In this document: positions 25,132 through 37,989 of the stretch, piece by piece
How the letters are laid out: every line of letters starts with the position of its first letter
How positions within the stretch are numbered: position 1 is the stretch's first letter
Source of the DNA: Paulinella micropora
Lineage: Eukaryota; Cercozoa; Imbricatea; Euglyphida
DNA: 46,176 nucleotides
Reading direction: 5' to 3'
Assembly: GCA_009731375.1 (NCBI GenBank)
Contig: BJOX01000097.1
Location: forward strand, 434,629 to 480,804
Notes under the pieces: generated by a model
What the model was told of the DNA's origin: nothing
Database searches by the model: none
Seen by the model: the letters and a program-made list of their open reading frames with translations, nothing else
Position numbers and translations under genes: made by a program

Positions 25132-25209
25132 GTATTAATGTTAATGTTAATGTTAATGTTAATGTTATGTTAAGGAAAAGTGAAGAATTTCGGCCACCTC
25201 AAATTTTGG

Positions 25210-25242
<33 letters not shown>

Positions 25243-26230
25243 ATCTTGCGGTGAAAAGACTAGAGAAGAATTCCGGCCACCCAAAGTTTTGTGCAAAAAC
25301 AACGTATTCTGCGGTGACAAATCACCCGGCCACCCAAAGTTTTGTTCAAAAACAACGTACTCTGCGGTGACAAATCACTGGCCGAAATATTTCCTGGCCG
25401 AAAATTTTCACTTGACCTTAATTTTAATGTTAATGTTCACTTCATTGATTGCCCTCGTTGCAATCGCAGGTATTCATGTTAATGTTAATGTTAATGTTAA
25501 TATAATTGTTTACTTCATTGATTGCCCTCGTTGCAATCGCAGGTATTCATGTTAATGTTAATGTTAATGTTAATGTTAATTTTAATGTTAATGTTCATGT
25601 TCATGTTCATGATAATGATAATGATAATGTTAATATTAATGTTAATGTCAATGTTAATGTTAATGTTAATGTTAATGTTAATGTTAATGTTAATGATAAT
25701 GTTAATGTTAATGTTAATGTTAATGTTAATGTTAATGTTAATGTTAATGTTAAATGTTAAATGTTAAATGTTAAATGTTAATGTTAATGTTAATGTTCAT
25801 TTTAATGTTTATGTTTATTTTTATGTTTATGATAATGTTAATGTTAATGTTAATGATAATGATAATGTTAATGTTAATTTTAATGTTAATGTTAATGTTA
25901 ATATTAATATTAATGTTAATGTTAATGTTAATGTTCATGTTCATGTTAATATGTTGTTGAGGGCCAACCGTTAATGTTAATGTTAATGTTAATGTTAATG
26001 TTAATGTTAATGTTCATGTTCATGTTGAGGTTCATGTTGAGGTAAATGTTAATGTTAATGTTAATGTCAATCTTAATGTTAATGTTAATGTTAATGTTAA
26101 TGTTAATGTTATCTTAATCTTAATGTTAATGTTAATGTTAATGTCAATGTTAATGTTAATGTTAATATTATTGCTAATGTTAATGTTAATGTTAATGTTA
26201 ATGTTAATGTTAATGTTAATGTCAATAGAT
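25132..26230. repeat. (GTTAAT)n hexamer array with exon echoes and a 59-bp duplication
   Basis: GTTAAT units fill most of 25132-25165 and 25415-26225, with TTCATG, GATAAT and TTAAATG variants. Between them a unit with CCCAAAGTTTTGT and CAACGTA is duplicated at about 25270-25390. Exon 25090 echoes at 25441 and 25513 each restart the hexamer run. Confidence 0.85.
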
Positions 26231-26346
26231 ATACATACATACATACATACATACATACATACATACATACATGTTTATTTCAATAGATAAGACAAAGACT
26301 CAAAAACGAATTGCGTTCCATCATATCGGTACTTTAAGTCTTCTTC

Positions 26347-26378
<32 letters not shown>

Positions 26379-26909
26379 CTTCTTCTTCTTCTTCTTCTTC
26401 TTCTTCTTCTTCTTCTTCTTCTTCTTCTTCTTCTTCTTCAGCTTCTGCTTCTGCTTCCGTTTCTTCTGCTTCTTCTTCTTCTTCTTCTTCTTCTCCTTCT
26501 TCTTCTTCTTCCTCCTCCTCCTCCTCCTCCTCCTCCTCCTCCTCCTCCTTCTTCTTCTTCTTCTTCTTCTTCTTCTTCTTCTTCTTCTTCTTCTTCTTCT
26601 TCTTCTTCTTCTTCATCTTCTTCTTCTTCTTCTTCTTCTCCTCNNNNNNNNNNCTTCTTCTTCTTCTTCTTTTTCTGCTGCTGCTGCTGCTGCTTTTTCT
26701 TCTTCATCATCATCTTCTGCTGCTGCTGCTGCTGCTTCTTCTTCTCCTGCTGCTGCTGCTGCTTCTTCTTCTTCTTCTTCTTCTTCTTCTTCTTCTTCTT
26801 CTTCTTCTTCTTCTTCTGCTGCTGCTGCTGCTGCTGCTGCTTCTGCTTCTGCTTTTCTTCTTCTTCTTCTTCTTCTTCTTCTTCTTCTTCTTCTTCTTCT
26901 TCTTCTTCT

Positions 26910-26944
<35 letters not shown>

Positions 26945-27710
26945 TTCTTCTCCTGCTGCTGCTTCTTCTTCTTCTTCTTCTTCTTCTTCTTCTTCTTCTT
27001 CTTCTTCTTCTTCTTCTTCTTCTTCTTCTTCTTCCATTCTTCTTCCTCCATTCTTCTTCCTCCATTCTTCTTCCATTCTTCTTCCATTCTTCTTCCATTC
27101 TTCTTCTTCCATTCTTCTTCTTCCATTCTTCTTCTTCCATTCTTCTTCTTCCATTCTTCTTCTTCCATTCTTCTTCTTCCATTCTTCTTCTTCCATTCTT
27201 CTTCTTCCATTCTTCTTCCATTCTTCTTCTTCCATTCTTCTTCTTCCATTCTTCTTCTTCCATTCTTCTTCTTCCATTCTTCTTCTTCCATTCTTCTTCT
27301 TCCATTCTTCTTCTTCCATTCTTCTTCTTCCATTCTTCTTCCATTCTTCTTCTTCCATTCTTCTTCTTCCATTCTTCTTCTTCCATTCTTCTTCCATTCT
27401 TCTTCTTCCATTCTTCCTCTTCCATTCTTCTTCCATTCTTCTTCTTCCATTCTTCTTCTTCCATTCTTCTTCTTCTTCTTCCTCTTCTTCTTCTTCCATT
27501 CTTCTTCTTCCATTCTTCTTCTTCCATTCTTCTTCTTCCATTCTTCTTCTTCCATTCTTCTTCTTCCATTCTTCTTCTTCCATTCTTCTTCTTCCATTCT
27601 TCTTCCATTCTTCTTCTTCCATTCTTCTTCTTCCATTCTTCTTCTTCCATTCTTCTTCTTCCATTCTTCTTCTTCCATTCTTCTTCTTCCATTCTTCTTC
27701 TTCCTCTTCT

Positions 27711-27742
<32 letters not shown>

Positions 27743-27917
27743 TTCTTCTTCCATTCTTCTTCTTCCATTCTTCTTCTTCCATTCTTCTTCTTCCATTCTT
27801 CTTCTTCCATTCTTCTTCTTCCATTCTTCTTCTTCCATTCTTCTTCTTCCATTCTTCTTCCATTCTTCTTCTTCCATTCTTCTTCTTCCATTCTTCTTCC
27901 ATTCTTCTTCTTCCTCT

Positions 27918-27949
<32 letters not shown>

Positions 27950-28471
27950 TTCTTCTTCTTCTTCTTCTTCTTCTTCTTCTTCTTCTTCTTCTTCTTCTTC
28001 CATTCTTCTTCTTCTTCTTCTTCTTCTTCTTCTTCTTCTTCTTCTTCTTCTTCTTCTTCTTGTTCTTCTTCTTCTTTTTAATCATCATCATCATCATCTT
28101 CTTCTTCTTCTTCTTCTTCTTCTTCTTCTTCTTCTTCTTCTTCTTCTTCTTCTTCTTCTTCTTCTTCTTCTTCTTCTTCTCCTCCCACTTCTTCTCCCAC
28201 TTCTTCTCCTTCTTCTTCTTCTTCTCCTACTCCTTCTCCTTTTCCTTCTCCTTCTCCTCCTTCTCCTTCTCCTCCTCATCCTCCTCATCCTCCTCCTCCT
28301 CCTCCTCCTCCTCCTCCACTTCCTCCTTCTCCTTCTCCTTCTCCTTCTTCTCCTTCTCCTACTCCTTCTCCTACTCCTTCTCCTTCTCTTCTTCTTCTTC
28401 TTCTTCTTCTTCTTCTTCTTCTTCTTCTTCTTCTTCTTCTTCTTCTTCTTCTTCTTCTTCTTTTTTGTTTT
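26231..28471. repeat. 2-kb pyrimidine tract: (TTC)n with CTG, CCT and TTCCATTC variants
   Basis: ACAT (26232-26270) and 70 unique bases precede (TTC)n from about 26338. Blocks of CTG (26676-26840), TTCTTCTTCCATTC (27030-27920) and CCT/TCC (28180-28390) interrupt it. A ten-base gap lies at 26644. The very long open frames here (up to 759 codons) are homopeptides from the repeat and are not genes. Confidence 0.9.
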
Positions 28472-28683
28472 TTTTTTCCTTCTTACGTATCATCATCGGT
28501 TTCTCCCGCTTTTTTTCTTCATCCACCTCATCTTCTTACATGAAACATAAAAGGTATAGGCAGGAAGTAGTAGTGGTAGTGGTGGTGGTGCTGTGTGTGT
28601 GGGGGGGGGGGGGGGGGGGGGGGNNNNNNNNNNNNNNNNNNNNNNNNNNNNNNNNNNNNNNNNNNNNNNNNNNNNNNNNNNAG
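28472..28683. repeat. T run, unique stretch, G run and gap
   Basis: About 100 unique bases (28480-28590) end in a poly-G run that meets the N gap at 28624-28681. CTTACATGAAACATAAAAG before GTATAG at 28538-28556 vaguely recalls the candidate exon at 685 but is too short to call. Confidence 0.7.
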
Positions 28684-28751
28684 CCAATGGCATCTTGTAT
28701 TGATGTAGGAGGAAATGAAAAGGTTGGTCAAGGAACTGCAGAGTGGATCAG
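28684..28751 (+). CDS. SEC8: probable SEC8 exon (68 nt), 5' end at an assembly gap
   Basis: Only AG of the acceptor is visible because a gap of N ends at 28681. The segment has a single open frame, PMASCIDVGGNEKVGQGTAE, ending WI plus AG before the donor GTAGAG. In phase 0 it follows the exon at 25090. The next assigned exon (29617) needs a different phase, so an exon may be lost in the gap at 29113-29243. The start could lie further left inside the N run. Confidence 0.5.
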
Positions 28752-29046
28752 GTAGAGGCCAATATTAGAAAAAAATAAGTAAAATAATAAAATAAATAAA
28801 TAGAAAGTAAAAAATTTATACTTTTTTTCTAAGGCGGGTCATGTTCGCGCGCACCCTTCGCACATCCTTCGCACGTCATGCGCTTATCATTCGCACATCC
28901 TTCGCACGTCATGCGCACGTTATGCGCACATCACTCGCACATCATGCGCACATCATTCGCACATCATTCGCACATCATTCGCACATCATTCGCACCTGTG
29001 CGTGAGTAGGCAGTGCGGCCAGACTCGCTCGTTCTATGCAGCGTAC

Positions 29047-29100
<54 letters not shown>

Positions 29101-29243
29101 CCTCCCTCCCTCNNNNNNNNNNNNNNNNNNNNNNNNNNNNNNNNNNNNNNNNNNNNNNNNNNNNNNNNNNNNNNNNNNNNNNNNNNNNNNNNNNNNNNNN
29201 NNNNNNNNNNNNNNNNNNNNNNNNNNNNNNNNNNNNNNNNNNN

Positions 29244-29294
<51 letters not shown>

Positions 29295-29430
29295 CACACA
29301 CACACACACACACACACACATGCATACAAACACATACGGCCAAACACATGTACATTTAGGGACATTCGCATACAGCCAAGCACACACATGCAAACACATA
29401 CGACCAAACACACACACACACACATACATG

Positions 29431-29495
<65 letters not shown>

Positions 29496-29616
29496 GTATC
29501 TATCTATCTACCTACCTACCTACCTACCTACCTACCTACCTACCTACCTACCTGCCTGCCTACCTACCTACGAACCTACAAACCTACCTACCGACCTAAC
29601 ACAAATGTACATTTAG
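28752..29616. repeat. A-rich stretch, 11-bp minisatellite, CT, gap, CA, TATC, TACC
   Basis: An A-rich stretch to 28830 is followed by about 13 units of an 11-base motif with TCGCACATCAT (28850-28997), CT tracts around the gap 29113-29243, and CA. An echo of the acceptor of exon 29617 is at 29346-29368, then TATC and TACC. Confidence 0.8.
29010..29042 (+). CDS. weak exon candidate (33 nt)
   Basis: It is preceded by GTGAGTAG, with no pyrimidine tract, and followed by the consensus-like donor GTACGT. In phase 2 after 28751 it reads QCGQTRSFYA without a stop and keeps phase 2. It does not resolve the phase break before 29617. It lies between an 11-bp minisatellite and a CT tract that runs into an assembly gap. 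Chance is a real possibility. Confidence 0.2.
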
Positions 29617-29678
29617 GAACATTCGGAGTATATACCCAAGTATTGCGATTGCATGTGGAGGTAGACAACCTGATAAAG
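29617..29678 (+). CDS. SEC8: SEC8 exon (62 nt)
   Basis: It follows TACATTTAG and ends before GTATGTATG. In the frame that joins to the next exon it reads [20 protein letters not shown] and ends in phase 0. The segment aligns with the SEC8 region in which a hydrophobic helix precedes ETVKAIKE. A second frame is also open but leads to a stop in the next exon. An upstream echo at 29346-29368 repeats the acceptor and the first bases of the exon. Confidence 0.75.
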
Positions 29679-29719
29679 GTATGTATGTAAGTACATGCTT
29701 CTATCTATATGTCTGTCTG

Positions 29720-29808
<89 letters not shown>

Positions 29809-29809
29809 G

Positions 29810-29881
<72 letters not shown>

Positions 29882-29927
29882 GATCGATCGATCGATCGAT
29901 CTGTCTGTCTGTCTGTCTGTCTATCTG

Positions 29928-30003
<76 letters not shown>

Positions 30004-30045
30004 CCTACCTACCTACCTACCTCTATGTATCATCAATATCTATCT

Positions 30046-30079
<34 letters not shown>

Positions 30080-30089
30080 TAGTCGACTG

Positions 30090-30137
<48 letters not shown>

Positions 30138-30138
30138 G
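29679..30138. repeat. TATC, CGAT, TGTC, AATC and TA tracts
   Basis: This is a short intron filled by TATC with CGAT and CTGT blocks, (AATC)n at 30047-30078, and (TA)n that directly precedes the acceptor at 30137. Confidence 0.85.
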
Positions 30139-30199
30139 GCAACGATTAAAGAAAAGGCAATGATTGCGACAGCGGAGGCTGCTAAAGAGGGCATCACAG
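30139..30199 (+). CDS. SEC8: SEC8 exon (61 nt)
   Basis: It follows TATAATAG after a TA tract and ends before GTATCTATC, so the donor merges directly into the TATC microsatellite. It reads ATIKEKAMIATAEAAKEGIT and leaves G, which the exon at 31589 completes. This continues the helix begun in the previous exon and matches the SEC8 helix after ETVKAIKE. Confidence 0.8.
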
Positions 30200-30200
30200 G

Positions 30201-30272
<72 letters not shown>

Positions 30273-30306
30273 CTATCTATCTATCTATCTATCTATCCTA
30301 TCTATC

Positions 30307-30347
<41 letters not shown>

Positions 30348-30399
30348 CTATCTATCTATCTATCTATCCTATCTATCCTATCTATCTATCCTATCTATC

Positions 30400-30456
<57 letters not shown>

Positions 30457-30496
30457 GATCTACCTACCTACCTACCTACCTACCTACCTGTGAATG

Positions 30497-30528
<32 letters not shown>

Positions 30529-30541
30529 CCTACCTATCTAC

Positions 30542-30632
<91 letters not shown>

Positions 30633-30652
30633 ATCTATCCTATCTATCTATC

Positions 30653-30731
<79 letters not shown>

Positions 30732-30759
30732 ATCTATCTTATCTATCTATCTATCTATC

Positions 30760-30824
<65 letters not shown>

Positions 30825-30836
30825 CATCTATCTATC

Positions 30837-30915
<79 letters not shown>

Positions 30916-31255
30916 CGTCGAAATATCTACCTGTGTGTCTATGTTTACACAGTCCCTCCAAAAATTACCTATGTATGAAGGTGCCTATGTATGTATCTAT
31001 GTATGTATCTATGTATGTAGGTATTTTCTATGTATGTATCTATGCATGTAGGTATTTTCTATCTGTATGTATCTATGTATGTAGATATTTTCTATCTGTA
31101 TGTATCTATGTATGTAGGTATTTTCTATCTGTATGTATCTATGTATGTAGGTATTTTCTATGTGTGTATCTATGTATGTAGGTATTTTCTATGTATGTAT
31201 CTATGTATGTAGGTATTTTCTATCTATCTATCTACCTACCTACCTACCTACCTAC

Positions 31256-31310
<55 letters not shown>

Positions 31311-31401
31311 CCTACCTACCTATCTACCTATCTATCTATCTATCTACCTACCTATCTATCTATCTATCTATCTCTATCTATCTATCTATCTATCTACCTA
31401 C

Positions 31402-31484
<83 letters not shown>

Positions 31485-31588
31485 ACTATCTAACTATCTA
31501 TCTATCTATCTATCTATCCATCGATCTATCTATCTACATATCTATCTATCTATCTATGCATGGATGTTGTATCGGTTTGTTTGCACAG
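30200..31588. repeat. TATC with CTATCC variants, echo of exon 31589, ATGT/GGTATTTTCT repeats
   Basis: TATC fills 30201-30914. The echo at 30949-30980 is followed by about seven units of a 30-40 base motif with GTATGTAGGTATTTTCTATC (30985-31220), then TATC/TACC to 31560. Confidence 0.85.
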
Positions 31589-31609
31589 TGTCTCCCAAAA
31601 ATGTTGTGG
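31589..31609 (+). CDS. SEC8: SEC8 micro-exon (21 nt)
   Basis: This 21-base exon follows TTTGCACAG and ends before GTATGTATG. In phase it completes a Val codon, then reads SPKNVV and leaves G. A degraded upstream copy with its own acceptor lies at 30949-30980. Both flanking junctions keep the frame, which is the main evidence for so short a unit. Confidence 0.65.
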
Positions 31610-34126
<2,517 letters not shown>

Positions 34127-34200
34127 CCGTGATGGGAGTCAAAGAAGTATGGGCAGTGATGGAGTCGGAGTTGCAACTCATGCTTATGGGCTTCCTCATG
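34127..34200 (+). CDS. SEC8: SEC8 exon (74 nt), core [13 protein letters not shown] helix
   Basis: It follows CTTTGTAG and ends before GTTAAT. It reads [18 protein letters not shown], then LMGFLM, ending in phase 0. The segment with V-W-x-x-M-E-x-E-L-Q-L-M-L matches the conserved SEC8 block recalled as DVWVKIQDVLQMLL, one of the best family signatures in the window. Upstream echoes lie at 33480-33521, 33686-33710 and 33762-33795. Downstream ones lie at 34267-34321 and 34491-34516. Confidence 0.85.
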
Positions 34201-34206
34201 GTTAAT

Positions 34207-34269
<63 letters not shown>

Positions 34270-34327
34270 AGTGTGGGTAGTGATGGAGTCGGAGTTGCAA
34301 CTCATGCTTATGGGCTTCCTCCATGTG

Positions 34328-34363
<36 letters not shown>

Positions 34364-34383
34364 CATATATGTATGTATGTATG

Positions 34384-34428
<45 letters not shown>

Positions 34429-34438
34429 ATATACACAC

Positions 34439-34494
<56 letters not shown>

Positions 34495-34520
34495 GTGGGC
34501 AGTGATAGAATTAGAGTAAA

Positions 34521-34616
<96 letters not shown>

Positions 34617-35222
34617 TCACCTTCCCCCCCCCCCTCCCCCCTCCNNNNNNNNNNNNNNNNNNNNNNNNNNNNNNNNNNNNNNNNNNNNNNNNNNNNNNNN
34701 NNNNNNNNNNNNNNNNNNNNNNNNNNNNNNNNNNNNNNNNNNNNNNNNNNNNNNNNNNNNNNNNNNNNNNNNNNNNNNNNNNNNNNNNNNNNNNNNNNNN
34801 NNNNNNNNNNNNNNNNNNNNNNNNNNNNNNNNNNNNNNNNNNNNNNNNNNNNNNNNNNNNNNNNNNNNNNNNNNNNNNNNNNNNNNNNNNNNNNNNNNNN
34901 NNNNNNNNNNNNNNNNNNNNNNNNNNNNNNNNNNNNNNNNNNNNNNNNNNNNNNNNNNNNNNNNNNNNNNNNNNNNNNNNNNNNNNNNNNNNNNNNNNNN
35001 NNNNNNNNNNNNNNNNNNNNNNNNNNNNNNNNNNNNNNNNNNNNNNNNNNNNNNNNNNNNNNNNNNNNNNNNNNNNNNNNNNNNNNNNNNNNNNNNNNNN
35101 NNNNNNNNNNNNNNNNNNNNNNNNNNNNNNNNNNNNNNNNNNNNNNNNNNNNNNNNNNNNNNNNNNNNNNNNNNNNNNNNNNNNNNNNNNNNNNNNNNNN
35201 NNNNNNCTCTCTCTCACTACAG
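34201..35222. repeat. GA, TA, ATGT, CT tracts, two exon echoes and a gap
   Basis: GA tracts precede each of two downstream echoes of exon 34127 (34267-34321 and 34491-34516). TA/ATGT and CT follow, then poly-C and the N gap at 34645-35206. The boundaries of GA tract and echo repeat together. Confidence 0.85.
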
Positions 35223-35270
35223 ACACAGCCTTTGAATGCTCCTTCAAAGCAGCAGCAACAACAAGCCCAG
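35223..35270 (+). CDS. SEC8: SEC8 exon (48 nt), Gln-rich
   Basis: It follows CTCACTACAG just after an assembly gap and ends before GTTTCCTC. It is 16 codons, phase 0 on both sides: TQPLNAPSKQQQQQAQ. The Gln run suits a flexible linker and sits where animal SEC8 has a variable basic stretch. Both splice sites are strong. A further exon could be hidden in the 562-base gap before it. Confidence 0.75.
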
Positions 35271-35694
35271 GTTTCCTCTCACACAACATAAATACATAAA
35301 TACATACATACATACATACATACATACATACATACATACATACACACATACATACATACACATACATACATACATGCATTTTTTTTTTGAATTAAAAAAA
35401 AAAAAAGTATTATTGTTGTTTGAATTTTAGATTTTTTGTGAGATGGAAGAGCTCAGTTTCAACTTCAAAGATTCATGCATACATACATACATACATACAT
35501 ACACACATACATAAAAAATCCTGACTTTCCCCCCCTTTTTCTTGAAGAGCTTAGTTTCAACTTCGAAGATTCATACATATACACACATACATACATACAT
35601 ACATCCTTTTTTTTCTTTTCTTTTGTTTTAGATGGTAGGTGAGACCGAAGAGCTCAGTTTCAACTTCGAAGATCATACATATATATATATATAA

Positions 35695-35756
<62 letters not shown>

Positions 35757-35757
35757 A

Positions 35758-35829
<72 letters not shown>

Positions 35830-35872
35830 GATGGTAGGTGAGACCGAAGAGCTCAGTTTCAACTTCGAAGAT

Positions 35873-35925
<53 letters not shown>

Positions 35926-36325
35926 GTATATATATAATATATATATATATATATAATATAATATAATATAATATAATATAATATAATATAATACATATAT
36001 ATGTATTATTTTGTCATTATATATTTATTGTTATTATTATCATTATTATTATTGGACACCGTGATAGCCCAGTGGTCAAGTTCTACCATCTGGGCCCTGT
36101 CGCCAGTTCGATTCCCGTCGGTGCCACCAGTATTTTCATTGAACATACCGGTCTATTTCTGGACCAGTATTTTCATTGAACATACCGGCCCGTCTGGAAG
36201 TGTTGGAACTGCCCTTGCGGGGGTGTCATTAGAGCTTATCGTCAATTCTTCGTACTCCCCTCACGGGTGAGACGATGGAGGCGCATGTGCAGAAATGCAT
36301 CAGCCATTGACAGAGAAGCACTATT

Positions 36326-36356
<31 letters not shown>

Positions 36357-36459
36357 TTATTATTATACATTATATATATATATATGTATATATATAGATG
36401 GTAGGTGAGACCGAAGAGCTCAGTTTCAACTTCGAAGATCATATATATATTATACATAT

Positions 36460-36514
<55 letters not shown>
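35271..36514. repeat. echo array of exon 36515 in ACAT, ATT, CA and TA tracts
   Basis: Five partial copies of the exon lie at 35431-35473, 35544-35570, 35632-35673, 35831-35872 and 36398-36439. The three best share ATGGTAGGTGAGACCGAAGA with TAG just before. All break off at or near GAAGAT, 14 bases short of the donor. The SINE at 36054 is inserted in the array. Confidence 0.9.
36054..36321 (+). mobile_element. tRNA-derived SINE
   Basis: The head resembles a tRNA. GACACCG (36055-36061) pairs with CGGTGCC (36119-36125) except for one mismatch. An A-box-like TAGCCCAGTGG lies at 36065 and a B-box-like AGTTCGATTCC at 36105. ACCA follows. The body contains a 25-base direct duplication (CAGTATTTTCATTGAACATA) and the tail is (ATT)n. 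The T-arm stem is degenerate, so this is not a working tRNA gene. It is inserted among echoes of exon 36515. Confidence 0.7.
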
Positions 36515-36515
<1 letters not shown>

Positions 36516-36570
36516 TGGTAGGTGAGACCGAAGAGCTCAGTTTCAACTTCGAAGATTCCCTTGCTCTCAG
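36515..36570 (+). CDS. SEC8: SEC8 exon (56 nt)
   Basis: It follows ATATAG after a long TA tract and ends before GTGTATAT. It reads MVGETEELSFNFEDSLAL and leaves AG. The SFNFEDS segment matches the conserved F-x-F-x-x-S stretch of SEC8. Five partial copies lie upstream between 35430 and 36439. All keep the acceptor side or 5' part, and none keeps the last 14 bases or the donor, so only this copy is a complete exon. Confidence 0.8.
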
Positions 36571-36761
36571 GTGTATATATATATATATATATACATGTAT
36601 GTATGCATGTATGTATGTATGTATGTATGTGTATGTATATGTATATATATGTATATATATAATATATATATTATATATATATGTATATGTGTGTGTGTAT
36701 ATATGTGTGCGTGTGTGTGTGTGTGCAGATAGATGTGATGGATATAAATGTAACTACTGAG

Positions 36762-36813
<52 letters not shown>

Positions 36814-36905
36814 AGAGAAAGAAAGAAAGAATGAAAGAATGAAAGAATGAAAGAATGAAAGAAAGAATGAAAGAAAGAAAGAAATGTACATGTTTTGTCA
36901 TGTAG
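36571..36905. repeat. TA, ATGT, GT, GA and AAAG tracts
   Basis: Intron of 335 bases. A segment at 36729-36770 after TGTGCAG is not repetitive but cannot be joined in frame to its neighbours, so I do not call it an exon. Confidence 0.7.
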
Positions 36906-36945
36906 TGTGGCGCAGGGTAGTAAGCTTACTGATGAAGAGGAGAAG
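36906..36945 (+). CDS. SEC8: SEC8 exon (40 nt)
   Basis: It follows GTCATGTAG and ends before GTATCC. Its first base completes a Ser codon begun in the previous exon, then it reads VAQGSKLTDEEEK and ends in phase 0. Charged and probably helical, it corresponds to the region after the F-x-F block, where animal SEC8 reads into a basic-acidic helix. Confidence 0.8.
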
Positions 36946-37000
36946 GTATCCTATTCTTCTTTCTCTTCTCTATCTTCTTTCTATCTTCCTTTTTCCTCGT

Positions 37001-37064
<64 letters not shown>

Positions 37065-37171
37065 CTTTTTTTTTTTTNNNNNNNNNNTCTTCTTCTTCTT
37101 CTTCTTCTTCTTCTTCTTCTTTTTCTTATTCTTTTTCTTCTTCTTCTCTATACGTGCATACATTTATCATA

Positions 37172-37212
<41 letters not shown>

Positions 37213-37228
37213 ATTTCTCTTTCTCTAG

Positions 37229-37261
37229 GAGAAGATGAAGCAGCAGCAAGATCGAGAGAAG
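37229..37261 (+). CDS. SEC8: SEC8 micro-exon (33 nt)
   Basis: It follows CTTTCTCTAG, a good acceptor, and ends before GTTTGT. It is 11 codons, phase 0 on both sides: EKMKQQQDREK. It continues the charged helix of the previous exon. Only 283 bases of intron, mostly poly-T and TTC, separate the two. Confidence 0.8.
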
Positions 37262-37335
37262 GTTTGTTTTAACTGATCATATCTCGTATGATATCATATA
37301 TCATATCAAATATCATATAATATATCATATATTTA

Positions 37336-37540
37336 TTTCCACCACACCGAACAGCGTGGTCACTTGACTGTGAAAAGTGACCATGGCCACGCAAAAAGTT
37401 GGGAAGGTCACAAGTCATGGCCATGGCCTGAAAAAATTCAATGGATAGCAAAATGGGCCACAGTTTCAAAGTCAAGTGACCATCCTACTCGGGACGGGTC
37501 CAAATGTCTTATTTTTCCAAAAATTTGCGGTGGTAGAAAC
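37336..37540. mobile_element. MITE-like element with terminal and inner inverted repeats
   Basis: About 205 bases beginning TTTCCACCAC and ending GTGGTAGAAA (9 of 10 paired). Inside, GGTCACTTGACTGTGAAA at 37358-37375 pairs with TTTCAAAGTCAAGTGACC at 37464-37481 (17 of 18). It lies between two ATATC-type tracts in a SEC8 intron. It has no coding frame. The terminal pairs suggest a DNA transposon derivative, but no second copy is present in the window. Confidence 0.6.
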
Positions 37541-37968
37541 AATTAAACATCATATATCATATCATATGAAGAGGAGGAGGAGGAGGATGAGGATGAGAGG
37601 AGGAGGAGGAGGAGAGGAGGAGGAGGAGAGGAGGAGGAGGAGAGGAGGANNNNNNNNNNNNNNNNNNNNNNNNNNNNNNNNNNNNGAGGAGGAGGAGGAG
37701 GAGAGGAGGAGGAGGAGGATGAGAGGAGGAGGAGGAGTAGGAGGAGGATGAGAGGAGGAGGAGGAGGAGGAGAGGAGGAGGAGGATGAGAGGAGGAGGAG
37801 GATGAGAGGAGGAGGAAGAGGAGGAGGAGGATGAGAGGAGGAGGAAGAGGAGGAGGATGATGTTCCTGGCTGGGCTGGCGCTGAAGGAAGAAGGAAGAAG
37901 GAAGGAGATTGTTATTATTTTTTTTTAGATTCAACACTAATATGACTCTTGTTATTATTTGTGTTTAG
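37541..37968. repeat. (GGA)n tract with gap and a middle-fragment copy of exon 39871
   Basis: GGA with GATGA variants spans 37567-37860, with N at 37650-37685. At 37858-37883 the segment encoding DVPGWAGAE is present. It matches exon 39871 at the protein level but differs at four codon third positions. It has no visible donor. Confidence 0.8.
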
Positions 37969-37989
37969 CATGTGGCAGTATCAGTAGAG
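37969..37989 (+). CDS. SEC8: probable SEC8 micro-exon (21 nt)
   Basis: It follows TTGTGTTTAG and ends before GTAGAGGTAG. It is seven codons, phase 0 on both sides: HVAVSVE. It bridges the exon at 37229 and the one at 39871 without changing the frame. It could be skipped without a frameshift, so it may be optional. Confidence 0.55.

Noticed and set aside
25132-26230. Telomere-like hexamer array
   Set aside because: GTTAAT is not a known telomere unit, the array is internal, and it is tied to an exon edge.
26271-28550. Open frame of 759 codons and several others over 300 codons on both strands
   Set aside because: They translate TTC, CCT and TTCCATTC repeats into homopeptides. Frames are open in several phases at once because the repeat has no stop codon.
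36055-36128. A functional tRNA gene
   Set aside because: The T-arm stem does not pair, the acceptor has a mismatch, and a SINE body with an (ATT)n tail follows directly.
36729-36770. Possible exon after TGTGCAG
   Set aside because: Joined to exon 36515 it gives an immediate stop in the required phase, while the exon at 36906 joins cleanly.
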